Below, in pieces: positions 1 through 5,125 of a DNA stretch of 7,917 nucleotides (position 1 is its first letter; the number at the start of each line of letters is the position of its first letter). Under the pieces are notes generated by a model. The model was not told the DNA's origin, made no database searches, and worked only from the letters and a program-made list of their open reading frames with translations. Source of the stretch: Candidatus Uhrbacteria bacterium (GTDB lineage: Bacteria; Patescibacteriota; Patescibacteriia; UBA9934; UBA10169); the NCBI GenBank assembly GCA_003505155.1, contig DNYJ01000035.1, positions 503-8,419 on the forward strand, given 5' to 3'. The translations under genes and the position numbers were made by a program.

Positions 1-4
1 TGAT

Positions 5-769
5 TCATACCCATGTTGTCGTTGAGAGAACCGTCGCCACCATGACGATGGTAAAGAAGAGGTATCGCAGAAAGACCCTCCGCGTCAACCGCCCCATAAA
101 ATCAGCCCGGCTCACGCCCAGAAAAAAGTACAAGAAGGAAGCCATGAGGACGGCGTTTGTCGTGTGTCCAACAGGGAGAAACGACAGCGCGAGAAAGAGC
201 TCGGTCAAGAGAAGGCCGAGCACGATCGCATAGAGCGAGCCGCGATTTGGATCCATTTTACTGACCCACAAGACGGCATACACCGTAAACACGGCCGTGA
301 GAAAAAAGATCGGAGCGAGCGCCCACAAAGGAACTTGCACGAAGATCATGAGTCCGAACAGCGAACTCGAAAGAAGAAACATCGTAGCGATAGAGAGAAC
401 GAGCGAGACGCGTTCGATCGTGTACACCCGATATTCAGAAGGCCGGTGAAAATAGTAAAACAAGTGCTCGGCGTAGATGAGATGGAGCGCGGCAAGAACT
501 CCCAAAAGAATGAACATCGAGGAGGCGTCCTCGAGAAATACGAAGAAGAAACCTGCCGACAAGGTGAATAGGAGCGGTGTGAGAAGAAAATTCCAAAATC
601 CAAAATCGTGCTTGGGAAGATCAATGAGCCGCGCATAGAGAAAGGCAAGCGCCAGCAAAAGCGCTCCCATGGCCGGAAGAAACCAATCGGGAGCGACGAT
701 CGCAAGACCAAGAGCGGCGGCGCACAGAAGCCCCGCAAGAAACGGAATGAAACGATAGAAAATCAACAT
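5..769 (-). CDS. Polytopic membrane protein of unknown function (254 aa)
   Basis: I do not recognise this protein. It has about eight or nine hydrophobic segments with short loops, for example near residues 4-25, 30-47, 60-80, 84-106, 118-141, 146-168, 180-201, 205-222 and 233-252. It should be an integral cytoplasmic-membrane protein; no catalytic motif or transporter signature is visible. The open frame extends upstream to 892, but I chose the ATG at 767-769 (MLIFYRFIPF). The extra 41 residues are basic, unlike a membrane start, and would lie inside the preceding gene, whose stop is at 780-782. The resulting 10-nt gap fits the tight operon. There is no clear Shine-Dalgarno sequence before the ATG. 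It is the last of four same-strand genes in this window. The stop is TGA at 5-7, so the gene is complete. The call as a membrane protein is secure; its function is open. Confidence 0.8.
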   Translation of the reverse strand: MLIFYRFIPFLAGLLCAAALGLAIVAPDWFLPAMGALLLALAFLYARLIDLPKHDFGFWNFLLTPLLFTLSAGFFFVFLEDASSMFILLGVLAALHLIYAEHLFYYFHRPSEYRVYTIERVSLVLSIATMFLLSSSLFGLMIFVQVPLWALAPIFFLTAVFTVYAVLWVSKMDPNRGSLYAIVLGLLLTELFLALSFLPVGHTTNAVLMASFLYFFLGVSRADFMGRLTRRVFLRYLFFTIVMVATVLSTTTWV

Positions 770-779
770 AACGGCTACG

Positions 780-1454
780 TTACAATGAGAGAGCCCCGTC
801 CGCAATGACGCCTTCAATGACCAAGCCGTCCGCCGTCGCGGCGATCCGTTCAATCGTCGCCATCGAACCAAATTCATCCTCCACGCGATCAATCACAAGA
901 CGGAGCACGCGATCAACAAGATTCCGGAGCAAAAATTTTGGAATGCGCCGCGAACCGATGCGAAACTCCATTGCAGAAATATGGAGACCGTTCTCATCCG
1001 CGGAAGGAACGAGAAGAGCCGTTATGGCCGTGGGCGCATCTTTGAACGGAAGGAAGATTTCGAGAGCCCCATCCTCCACGGCAATCTGGCTCTTGGAGAA
1101 GTCAATGACGTCGCCCAGACCATCCGAGGAATCAGCGGAACGCAGGAGAGCTGTGAGAACCTCTTCGGGAACGGTAAGGCTCACACGAGACGAAATGCCG
1201 CCTCCGAACGCCTCAATCCATCGGTTCAGATTGATGTTGCCGCTTTCGACGATGCGCGTCGGCGCGGGTTGCCGAAACGCAAGCGCGGAGAAAACAGGAA
1301 TGCGCACGAACCCTGTCGCCGCAACGCTCCACAGCGCCCAAAGAACGAACGCGACGCCAAGCGCAAGACTCGCCATGACGCATGAAAAACAACCGCGTTT
1401 CTTTTTACGCGGCGCCGGAGCGGGTGCAGAGATTAGTTGAGAACTTAGAGCCAT
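780..1454 (-). CDS. Single-pass membrane protein with extracytoplasmic domain, unknown function (224 aa)
   Basis: Seen: a Pro/Ala-rich N-terminus, a basic patch RKKKRG at residues 16-21, one hydrophobic helix at about 25-47, then a soluble domain of about 175 residues. The basic patch before the helix predicts N-in, C-out topology. The outer domain has a VSLTVPEEVLTALLR segment at 91-105, alternating strands at about 123-166 and a closing stretch LVIEGVI at 211-217. This layout (anchor, helix that begins the domain, repeated strands, final strand) recalls small lipid-binding-like envelope proteins such as YpmS/DUF2140 or the DUF2993 group, but that is only an architectural resemblance and no function is claimed. 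The start codon at 1452-1454 overlaps the end of the upstream gene by 10 nt. No Shine-Dalgarno is visible, so translation may depend on coupling. Confidence 0.78.
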   Translation of the reverse strand: MALSSQLISAPAPAPRKKKRGCFSCVMASLALGVAFVLWALWSVAATGFVRIPVFSALAFRQPAPTRIVESGNINLNRWIEAFGGGISSRVSLTVPEEVLTALLRSADSSDGLGDVIDFSKSQIAVEDGALEIFLPFKDAPTAITALLVPSADENGLHISAMEFRIGSRRIPKFLLRNLVDRVLRLVIDRVEDEFGSMATIERIAATADGLVIEGVIADGALSL

Positions 1455-1864
1455 GGGTAGGTTTGATACAACGCTTCCAAACGACGTGCCCCTTCTTCCA
1501 CCTTCGTTTCTTCCCCAAACACACCCTGTCGCAGAAGATCAAGACTCGCCACAAGCTCGAGATGAACGGATTGATACGACGCCGGAACTGTCAGAGCAAG
1601 GAGTTCGCTCGTCGCGGAAGAAAGAATGTCATAGTGAGCTTCGTCGTCTTCGACCATCTCTGTACGTTCCTGAAGACGAACCATGATTTGAGCAACATCG
1701 CGTTCATACATCTCTGCACTCACAGCTTGTGAAGGACGCAGAAGCCCGCGGCTTTGATCGCGAACCCCGGGACCAAAAAGCAGGGCGAGGACAAGCAACA
1801 ACGCCAGGGTTAGCCCAACGACAAGGAGAGGAAAAGCGCTTTTATGATGATGTTCGTGGAACAT
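1445..1864 (-). CDS. Small His-rich-tailed single-pass membrane protein, unknown function (139 aa)
   Basis: I do not recognise a named family. The protein starts MFHEHHHK (four histidines in the first seven residues), has one hydrophobic helix at about 11-30, and then roughly 105 residues that look fully helical and acidic. The second half reads like a helical hairpin: SELLALTVPASYQSVHLELV at 86-105, followed by SLDLLRQG and a last amphipathic helix ending YPWL. Predicted topology is a short cytoplasmic tail and a helical domain outside. The ATG at 1862-1864 is 8 nt after the stop of the upstream AI-2E-family gene; an AAGG about 7 nt before the ATG is the only weak Shine-Dalgarno candidate in this operon. 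Its 3' end overlaps the next gene by 10 nt. The operon position suggests an envelope role; nothing more can be inferred. Confidence 0.75.
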   Translation of the reverse strand: MFHEHHHKSAFPLLVVGLTLALLLVLALLFGPGVRDQSRGLLRPSQAVSAEMYERDVAQIMVRLQERTEMVEDDEAHYDILSSATSELLALTVPASYQSVHLELVASLDLLRQGVFGEETKVEEGARRLEALYQTYPWL

Positions 1865-1872
1865 AGACGGCC

Positions 1873-2886
1873 TTACTCGGTGGGCTTGTCGTAGAAGAGA
1901 TCCTGCAGGACGACGGAAATCATCATGGCCACGGGGATGGCGAAGACAGCGCCGACAATGCCGCCGAGCTTGAGTCCGACGATGAGAGCCACGATGCTCA
2001 CAATCGGGTTGAGGCCCGCGATGCGCTGCATCACGCGAGGAACGAGGATGTTATTTTCTACCTGCTGAATCAAGAAATAGACAACCAAGACGATCAAGCC
2101 TTTAGTCGGAGAATCAATGAAGGTGAGAATCACCGCCGGGATCGCCGCAAGGATGGGACCAACGTAGGGGATGATTTCAAACACACCGGCAATGAGAGCG
2201 AGAACGAGCGCGTAACGAATGTCGAAGATCGCCAGACCCACAAAGGTCAGCGCGCCCACGATGACGGCGAGAATGATCTGCCCGCGCAACCACGCGCCGA
2301 TTTTCTCGCGCATGCGGTCGAAGAGCTGGGACAGATACGGCTGATACTCCTGCGGAGCGAGCGAGCGGAACACGCGCGACACGGCTTCTTCCTCCACCAC
2401 CATGTAAAAGGTGAGGACGAGGACGATGGCGAGCGCTCCCACGCTCCCGATGAAGCTCGTGATCGTCGAGGAGAAACTTTGGAGCGCTTCGAGGATGGAC
2501 CCCGCTTCCGGCAAGCTGGAACCAGCCGTGAGCGCGCGCGCGTCTTTCAAGAACTCGTTCACTTCCCCGCTGTATCCGAATCGCCCGATGAGCTGGGTTG
2601 CCTGTTCGATGAGCGGCGGGATGAGCAAGAAGAAGACGAGCCCGAGAATGAGAAGCAAGCAGAGGTAGATGATGAGCACCGCCGCGCCGCGAGGAATGTG
2701 GCGGCGAGCGAACCAGTCGGCGAAGGGATCAATGAGGGCGGCCAAAAGAAGCGCGACGAAAAGCATCGCCACGACATCTTTCAAAAACCACACGAGCGCC
2801 ACGCCAAGCAAAACGAGAACGATTTTGATGATCGTCCATGTGGATACCGTTACCGCATGATTGCCTCCGTCCTTATTCAGAATCAT
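1873..2886 (-). CDS. AI-2E family (PerM/YdiK/TqsA-type) membrane transporter
   Basis: The protein is 337 aa, a normal length for this family. It shows the family layout: two N-terminal hydrophobic helices (about 18-52), a further helix pair at about 67-91, a soluble insert at about 100-140, then helices with the hallmark EIIPYVGP at 237-244, the QQVENNILVPRVM segment at 274-286 and a C-terminal helix block ending GGIVGAVFAIPVAMM. Characterised members act in efflux or sensing of small molecules (autoinducer-2 in E. coli TqsA, Na+/H+ exchange in others), so the substrate here cannot be named. I chose the ATG at 2884-2886. The frame could extend to a TTG at 2905-2907, but that codon overlaps the -10 promoter element. 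This gene heads an operon with three unknown membrane proteins, the nearest 8 nt downstream. It is divergent from smpB. Confidence 0.93.
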   Translation of the reverse strand: MILNKDGGNHAVTVSTWTIIKIVLVLLGVALVWFLKDVVAMLFVALLLAALIDPFADWFARRHIPRGAAVLIIYLCLLLILGLVFFLLIPPLIEQATQLIGRFGYSGEVNEFLKDARALTAGSSLPEAGSILEALQSFSSTITSFIGSVGALAIVLVLTFYMVVEEEAVSRVFRSLAPQEYQPYLSQLFDRMREKIGAWLRGQIILAVIVGALTFVGLAIFDIRYALVLALIAGVFEIIPYVGPILAAIPAVILTFIDSPTKGLIVLVVYFLIQQVENNILVPRVMQRIAGLNPIVSIVALIVGLKLGGIVGAVFAIPVAMMISVVLQDLFYDKPTE

Positions 2887-2897
2887 AGGTTGGATAC

Positions 2898-2906
2898 AGT
2901 ATAACA
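2898..2906 (-). promoter_or_regulatory. Extended -10 promoter for the AI-2E-family operon
   Basis: On the minus strand this reads TGT-TATACT, an extended -10 element (TGn plus a 5/6 match to TATAAT). No good -35 box lies 16-18 nt upstream, as is common for extended -10 promoters. Eleven nt separate the hexamer from the ATG at 2886, so the expected transcript leader is only about 4-5 nt. Prediction from sequence only. Confidence 0.6.
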
Positions 2907-2944
2907 AAAACGACGAGGAAGGGCTATGGAAAAGTCTCGTTCTT

Positions 2945-2953
2945 TGTTAACAT
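2945..2953 (+). promoter_or_regulatory. Possible extended -10 promoter for smpB
   Basis: The sequence TGT-TAACAT has the TGn extension and a 4/6 match to TATAAT. A weak -35 candidate, TATGGA, lies 17 nt upstream at 2925-2930. The hexamer ends 11 nt before the smpB ATG, the same spacing as the divergent promoter of the AI-2E-family gene. Weaker than the other promoters in this window. Confidence 0.4.
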
Positions 2954-2964
2954 CTTGAGAGTTT

Positions 2965-3435
2965 ATGCCTCACACAAAAAAAACCGTTGGCCAAACACTC
3001 GCCTTGAACAAGCGCGCTCGCTTTGATTATGACTGGCTTGAGACGTACGAGGCGGGGGTGGCTTTGACGGGAGCCGAGACAAAGTCGGCCAAGGATGGAC
3101 ATCTTCAACTCAAGGGAGCGTTTGTGAGCATGAGCGATTCGGAAGCGACATTGAAAAATGCTTACATCGCTCCCTACAAGCCGGCGCATCTTGGCGAGAG
3201 CTATGATCCGAACCGCGACCGCAAGCTTCTTCTGCACAGACGCGAGTTGAAGCGTCTTATCGGGAAACAGCGAGAAGCGGGTTTGACGCTCATCCCCACT
3301 CGCGTGTATCTTCGAGGGCGGTACGTCAAAGTCGAAATCGCTCTCGCCCGCGGAAAAAAGCAGTACGAGAAAAAGCAGGCGATCAAAAAACGCGAGCTCG
3401 ACCGCGAAGTTCGCACACGGATGTATTCTCGATGA
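2965..3435 (+). CDS. smpB: SsrA-binding protein SmpB
   Basis: SmpB binds tmRNA, delivers it to ribosomes stalled on mRNAs without a usable stop codon, and stands in for the codon-anticodon contact during trans-translation. The 156-aa length is normal. Seen: NKRARFDYDWLETYEAGVAL (residues 15-34) followed by TGAETKSAKDG, matching the family's opening (NKKARHDY..ETYEAG..L.G.EVKSLR.G); the core strand block with NAYIAPYKPA at 65-74; LLLHRREL at 88-95; and the basic tail KKQAIKKRELDREVRTRMYSR at 136-156, the segment that becomes helical in the mRNA channel. The tmRNA gene follows 45 nt downstream on the same strand, so both parts of the rescue system sit together and may be co-transcribed. A GAGAG about 4 nt before the ATG is too close for a good Shine-Dalgarno. 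Stop is TGA. Confidence 0.97.
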   Translation: MPHTKKTVGQTLALNKRARFDYDWLETYEAGVALTGAETKSAKDGHLQLKGAFVSMSDSEATLKNAYIAPYKPAHLGESYDPNRDRKLLLHRRELKRLIGKQREAGLTLIPTRVYLRGRYVKVEIALARGKKQYEKKQAIKKRELDREVRTRMYSR

Positions 3436-3445
3436 TAAGCTCTTC

Positions 3446-3480
3446 GGGGGAATCATGAAACCGGATTTCATCATTCCCCT
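3446..3480 (+). repeat. Strong inverted repeat (RNA hairpin) in the smpB-ssrA spacer
   Basis: GGGGAAT (3447-3453) pairs with ATTCCCC (3473-3479), then a single C/C mismatch, then ATGAAA (3455-3460) with TTTCAT (3466-3471) around a 5-nt loop ccgga. A G-U pair (3446/3480) extends the base. The hairpin ends exactly at the nucleotide before the mature tmRNA 5' end. It has no T-run, so it is not a standard intrinsic terminator. It may be a pre-tmRNA leader structure; the role is inference. Confidence 0.75.
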
Positions 3481-3870
3481 GGGGCTGATCGGTCTCGATG
3501 GGAGCCATTCGGTCTTCTGCGCAAGCCGAGGTGCGTGTCCCTCGTAAAACCCACGCAACGAAGATACCTGCCAACTTCTTCAACAAAGTGAAGACGGCAT
3601 TTTCCATGCCGGCCTTCGCTCCGGCGCTCGCCTAAGTACGAGCGCCCATCCGCGGCCATGATGTCTCATAGCGGCCAGTCGGGTGTCATAATCATGAGGC
3701 TTGGAATCATGCATCGTTTCGTCTGACGTGATTCGACCCTGGCGACGGAACACGCCGCGCGAATGGTGGTCCCGTGCCTGAACGCGCCGTCATCTCACGG
3801 GAATGAGCTTGGAAGTAGCAGGAGCGCCGTCGCTTACCACACGCGGGTTCGATTCCCGCCAGCTCCACCA
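3481..3870 (+). ncRNA. ssrA: Transfer-messenger RNA (tmRNA, SsrA)
   Basis: tmRNA acts first as alanyl-tRNA and then as mRNA, with SmpB, to release stalled ribosomes and tag the unfinished protein for degradation. Seen: the 5' end GGGGCTGAT pairs with the 3' CAGCTCC to form a 7-bp acceptor stem; a T-arm GCGGG-TTCGATT-CCCGC lies at 3843-3859; and CCA is encoded at 3868-3870. CCTCGTAAAA at 3539-3548 matches the region upstream of the resume codon in E. coli tmRNA. A tag frame runs from 3570 to 3635, and its TAA sits in the loop of a perfect 8-bp hairpin (3623-3630 with 3639-3646), as in helix 5 of known tmRNAs. The 390-nt length is normal for a one-piece tmRNA. Further stems such as CCCGTG/CACGGG (3771-3776 with 3796-3801) fit the pseudoknot region, which I did not fold completely. 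Confidence 0.97.
3570..3635 (+). other. tmRNA proteolysis-tag reading frame
   Basis: The predicted resume codon is GCC at 3570-3572. The frame encodes ANFFNKVKTA followed by FSMPAFAPALA and then TAA, 21 residues in all. The hydrophobic ALA C-terminus fits recognition by ClpXP-type proteases (E. coli ends LAA). GCC is preferred because GCC-AAC aligns with the E. coli GCA-AAC resume site, about 20 nt after CCTCGTAAAA. An in-frame GCA at 3555-3557 is an alternative that would add five residues. The frame and stop are clear; the exact resume codon is inferred. Confidence 0.8.
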
Positions 3871-3901
3871 AAAAACCGTCAGATCATTCTGACGGTTTTT
3901 T
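3870..3901 (+). terminator. Intrinsic terminator of ssrA
   Basis: A perfect stem CCGTCAGA (3876-3883) / TCTGACGG (3888-3895) with loop TCAT is followed by six T residues and preceded by six A residues. The A-tract begins at the encoded CCA, leaving only five nt between the mature tmRNA 3' end and the stem. The symmetric A/T flanks could also allow termination on the other strand. Confidence 0.93.
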
Positions 3902-3923
3902 GTTTCCTCCGACCCCATTTCCT

Positions 3924-3952
3924 TTGACAATCCTCTCTTCCTCCCCTATACT
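3924..3952 (+). promoter_or_regulatory. Consensus promoter for infC (leaderless transcript expected)
   Basis: A perfect -35 TTGACA (3924-3929), an exact 17-nt spacer and a -10 TATACT (3947-3952) are seen. Only seven nt (ccgcccc) separate the -10 from the infC ATG, so transcription should start at or within one nt of the A of ATG. This promoter also fixes the infC start. Confidence 0.88.
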
Positions 3953-3959
3953 CCGCCCC

Positions 3960-4511
3960 ATGCGCATCCATCGCCACAGGCAGAATCGCCCCAAGATCGT
4001 CATCCCCGCTTACAAGGTTAACGACCGGATTGACAGCGAAGAGCTTTTTGTCATTGATGAAAACGACAAGCCTCTGGGCGTTCTGAAGACGGCAGACGCT
4101 CGAAGGATTGCAGAGGAACGCGAGCTCGATCTCGTGGAAGTGTCTCCCAAGGCCAATCCACCGGTGGCAAAGCTCCTCGAGTGGAAGCAGTTCAAGTATC
4201 AAAAGGAGAAGGAAGTCAAGAAGCAGAGAGCACAATCGAAGGAAGTGGAGGTGAAGGGCGTGCGGCTGTCCTTGCGCATCGCCGAGGGCGACAAGAATGT
4301 GCGGCTCGCAAGCGCCAAGAAGTTTATGGAGAAGGGCAACAAGGTTCGGATCGAGCTCATCTTGCGAGGACGGGAAAAGGCGCATTTCGAGCTTGCCCGA
4401 GAAATTATCGAGAGCTTCATCGAAAATGTGCGGGCATTTTTCCCCATCAAGACCGAACAGCCCGTCAAAAAAATGGGAAACCGCGTCACCGCCATCATTA
4501 CGCGGGAATAA
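3960..4511 (+). CDS. infC: Translation initiation factor IF-3
   Basis: IF-3 binds the 30S subunit, keeps it apart from 50S and proofreads start codon and initiator tRNA choice. The 183-aa protein has the N-domain (VNDRI at 20-24, FVIDENDKPLGVLKTADARRIAE at about 30-52, DLVEVSPKANPPVAKL at 57-72), a lysine-rich linker helix (about 76-95) and the C-domain (GVRLSLRIAEGDKNVRLASAKKFMEKGNKVRIELILRGRE at about 99-138, ending NRVTAIITRE). The family signature, usually K-(I/L)-(L/M)-D-Y-G-K-F-K-Y, reads KLLEWKQFKY here, so D-Y-G-K is replaced by E-W-K-Q. The frame is open to 3900, but the ATG at 3960 is chosen because the upstream stretch contains the promoter. It is followed by rpmI and rplT, the classic infC cluster. 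Confidence 0.97.
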   Translation: MRIHRHRQNRPKIVIPAYKVNDRIDSEELFVIDENDKPLGVLKTADARRIAEERELDLVEVSPKANPPVAKLLEWKQFKYQKEKEVKKQRAQSKEVEVKGVRLSLRIAEGDKNVRLASAKKFMEKGNKVRIELILRGREKAHFELAREIIESFIENVRAFFPIKTEQPVKKMGNRVTAIITRE

Positions 4512-4518
4512 GGCTCCG

Positions 4519-4547
4519 TTGACAATCTCTCAAGGCTCAACTATTCT
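4519..4547 (+). promoter_or_regulatory. Promoter for rpmI-rplT inside the infC-rpmI gap
   Basis: A perfect -35 TTGACA (4519-4524), a 17-nt spacer and TATTCT (4542-4547, 4/6 to consensus) are seen within the 49-nt gap after infC. The -10 ends 13 nt before the rpmI ATG, giving an expected leader of about 6-7 nt with no Shine-Dalgarno. The 9-mer TTGACAATC is shared with the infC promoter. Confidence 0.78.
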
Positions 4548-4560
4548 ATCGCCGACTTCT

Positions 4561-4764
4561 ATGAAGCAGAAAACACACAAAGCGCTTTCCAAGCGGGTGA
4601 AAATCACCGGCCGAGGAAAGGTCATCAAGCGCACCGCCGGACAGGATCATTTTAATTCCAGAGAGCGCGGAAATACGACTCGTAACAAGCGCAGCGACAA
4701 AACATTTATCGCCGCCAAGAAGACGACCCTCAAAGCCCTCTTGCCTAAAACCCACTTGAAGTAG
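4561..4764 (+). CDS. rpmI: 50S ribosomal protein bL35
   Basis: bL35 is a small basic protein of the large ribosomal subunit. The 67-aa length is normal. KQKTHKALSKRVKITGRGKV (residues 2-21) followed by IKRTAGQDHF matches the family pattern MKTHKGAAKRFK.TG.GK..R..AG..H, and the protein is strongly basic throughout. The C-terminus LKALLPKTHLK is slightly longer and more hydrophobic than the usual end. The same frame is open to 4297, inside infC, but the ATG at 4561 gives the family N-terminus and lies just after a good promoter. rplT follows after 13 nt. Confidence 0.96.
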   Translation: MKQKTHKALSKRVKITGRGKVIKRTAGQDHFNSRERGNTTRNKRSDKTFIAAKKTTLKALLPKTHLK

Positions 4765-4777
4765 AGCTCATCCCAAT

Positions 4778-5125
4778 ATGCCAAGAGTCAAACGTGGAAT
4801 GATCCACACCAAAAAGCGCCGCAACCTCCTCAAGGATGCCAAAGGTTACCGATGGGGGCGCGCGACCAAACTGCGTCTCGCCCGCGTGGCTGTCCTCAAA
4901 GCCGGCGCGCATGCGTTTCGCGACCGACGCGCCAAGAAGCGTGTCAATCGCCAGCTGATGCAAGTACGCGTGAACGCCGCCGTGCGTCCGCTCGGCCTCT
5001 CCTACTCGCGGTTCATTGATCTTCTCAAGAAGGCGAACGTAGGACTTGACCGCAAAGTGCTTTCGCAAATCGCCGCCGGCTATCCCGCCGTGTTTGCAAA
5101 GATTGTCGAGAAAGTGAAGTCATGA
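4778..5125 (+). CDS. rplT: 50S ribosomal protein bL20
   Basis: bL20 binds 23S rRNA directly and is needed early in 50S assembly. The 115-aa length is typical. MPRVKRGMIHTKKRRNLLKD (1-20), then AKGYRWGR, is the canonical basic N-terminal extension that threads into the rRNA. RRAKKRVNRQLMQVRVNAAV at 50-69, followed by RPLGLSYSRFIDLLKKANV, is the conserved globular core. The 13-nt spacer before the ATG (agctcatcccaat) has no Shine-Dalgarno, so translation may depend on coupling to rpmI. In E. coli and B. subtilis bL20 represses its own operon by binding mRNA structure; no long leader is present here. Its stop overlaps the next gene's start (ATGA). Confidence 0.97.
   Translation: MPRVKRGMIHTKKRRNLLKDAKGYRWGRATKLRLARVAVLKAGAHAFRDRRAKKRVNRQLMQVRVNAAVRPLGLSYSRFIDLLKKANVGLDRKVLSQIAAGYPAVFAKIVEKVKS

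Noticed and set aside
164..571. Plus-strand open frame of 135 codons, rich in Arg, Lys and Glu
   Set aside because: It lies opposite the polytopic membrane gene; its composition is what antisense of hydrophobic codons gives, and it has no promoter or family match.
805..1440. Plus-strand open frame of 211 codons
   Set aside because: Antisense to the 224-aa membrane-anchored protein; low-complexity Arg/Ser/Thr content and no motif. The minus-strand frame has an anchor helix and operon spacing.
2479..2904. Plus-strand open frame of 141 codons
   Set aside because: Lies opposite the AI-2E-family gene, whose protein motifs are unmistakable.
2947..3558. Minus-strand open frame of 203 codons
   Set aside because: Antisense to smpB and the start of ssrA, both firmly identified.
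3555..3572. GCA at 3555-3557 as alternative tmRNA resume codon
   Set aside because: It is in frame, but GCC-AAC at 3570 matches the spacing after CCTCGTAAAA and the GCA-AAC pattern of E. coli better. Kept only as an alternative.
3471..3659. Minus-strand open frame of 62 codons
   Set aside because: Lies across the tmRNA gene, whose structure explains the sequence.
3900..3959. 20-codon N-terminal extension of IF-3
   Set aside because: This stretch holds the infC promoter and the terminator T-run, and the extension has no family match.
4297..4560. 88-codon N-terminal extension of bL35
   Set aside because: It overlaps infC out of frame; bL35 begins with the K-x-K-T-H-K block at 4561.
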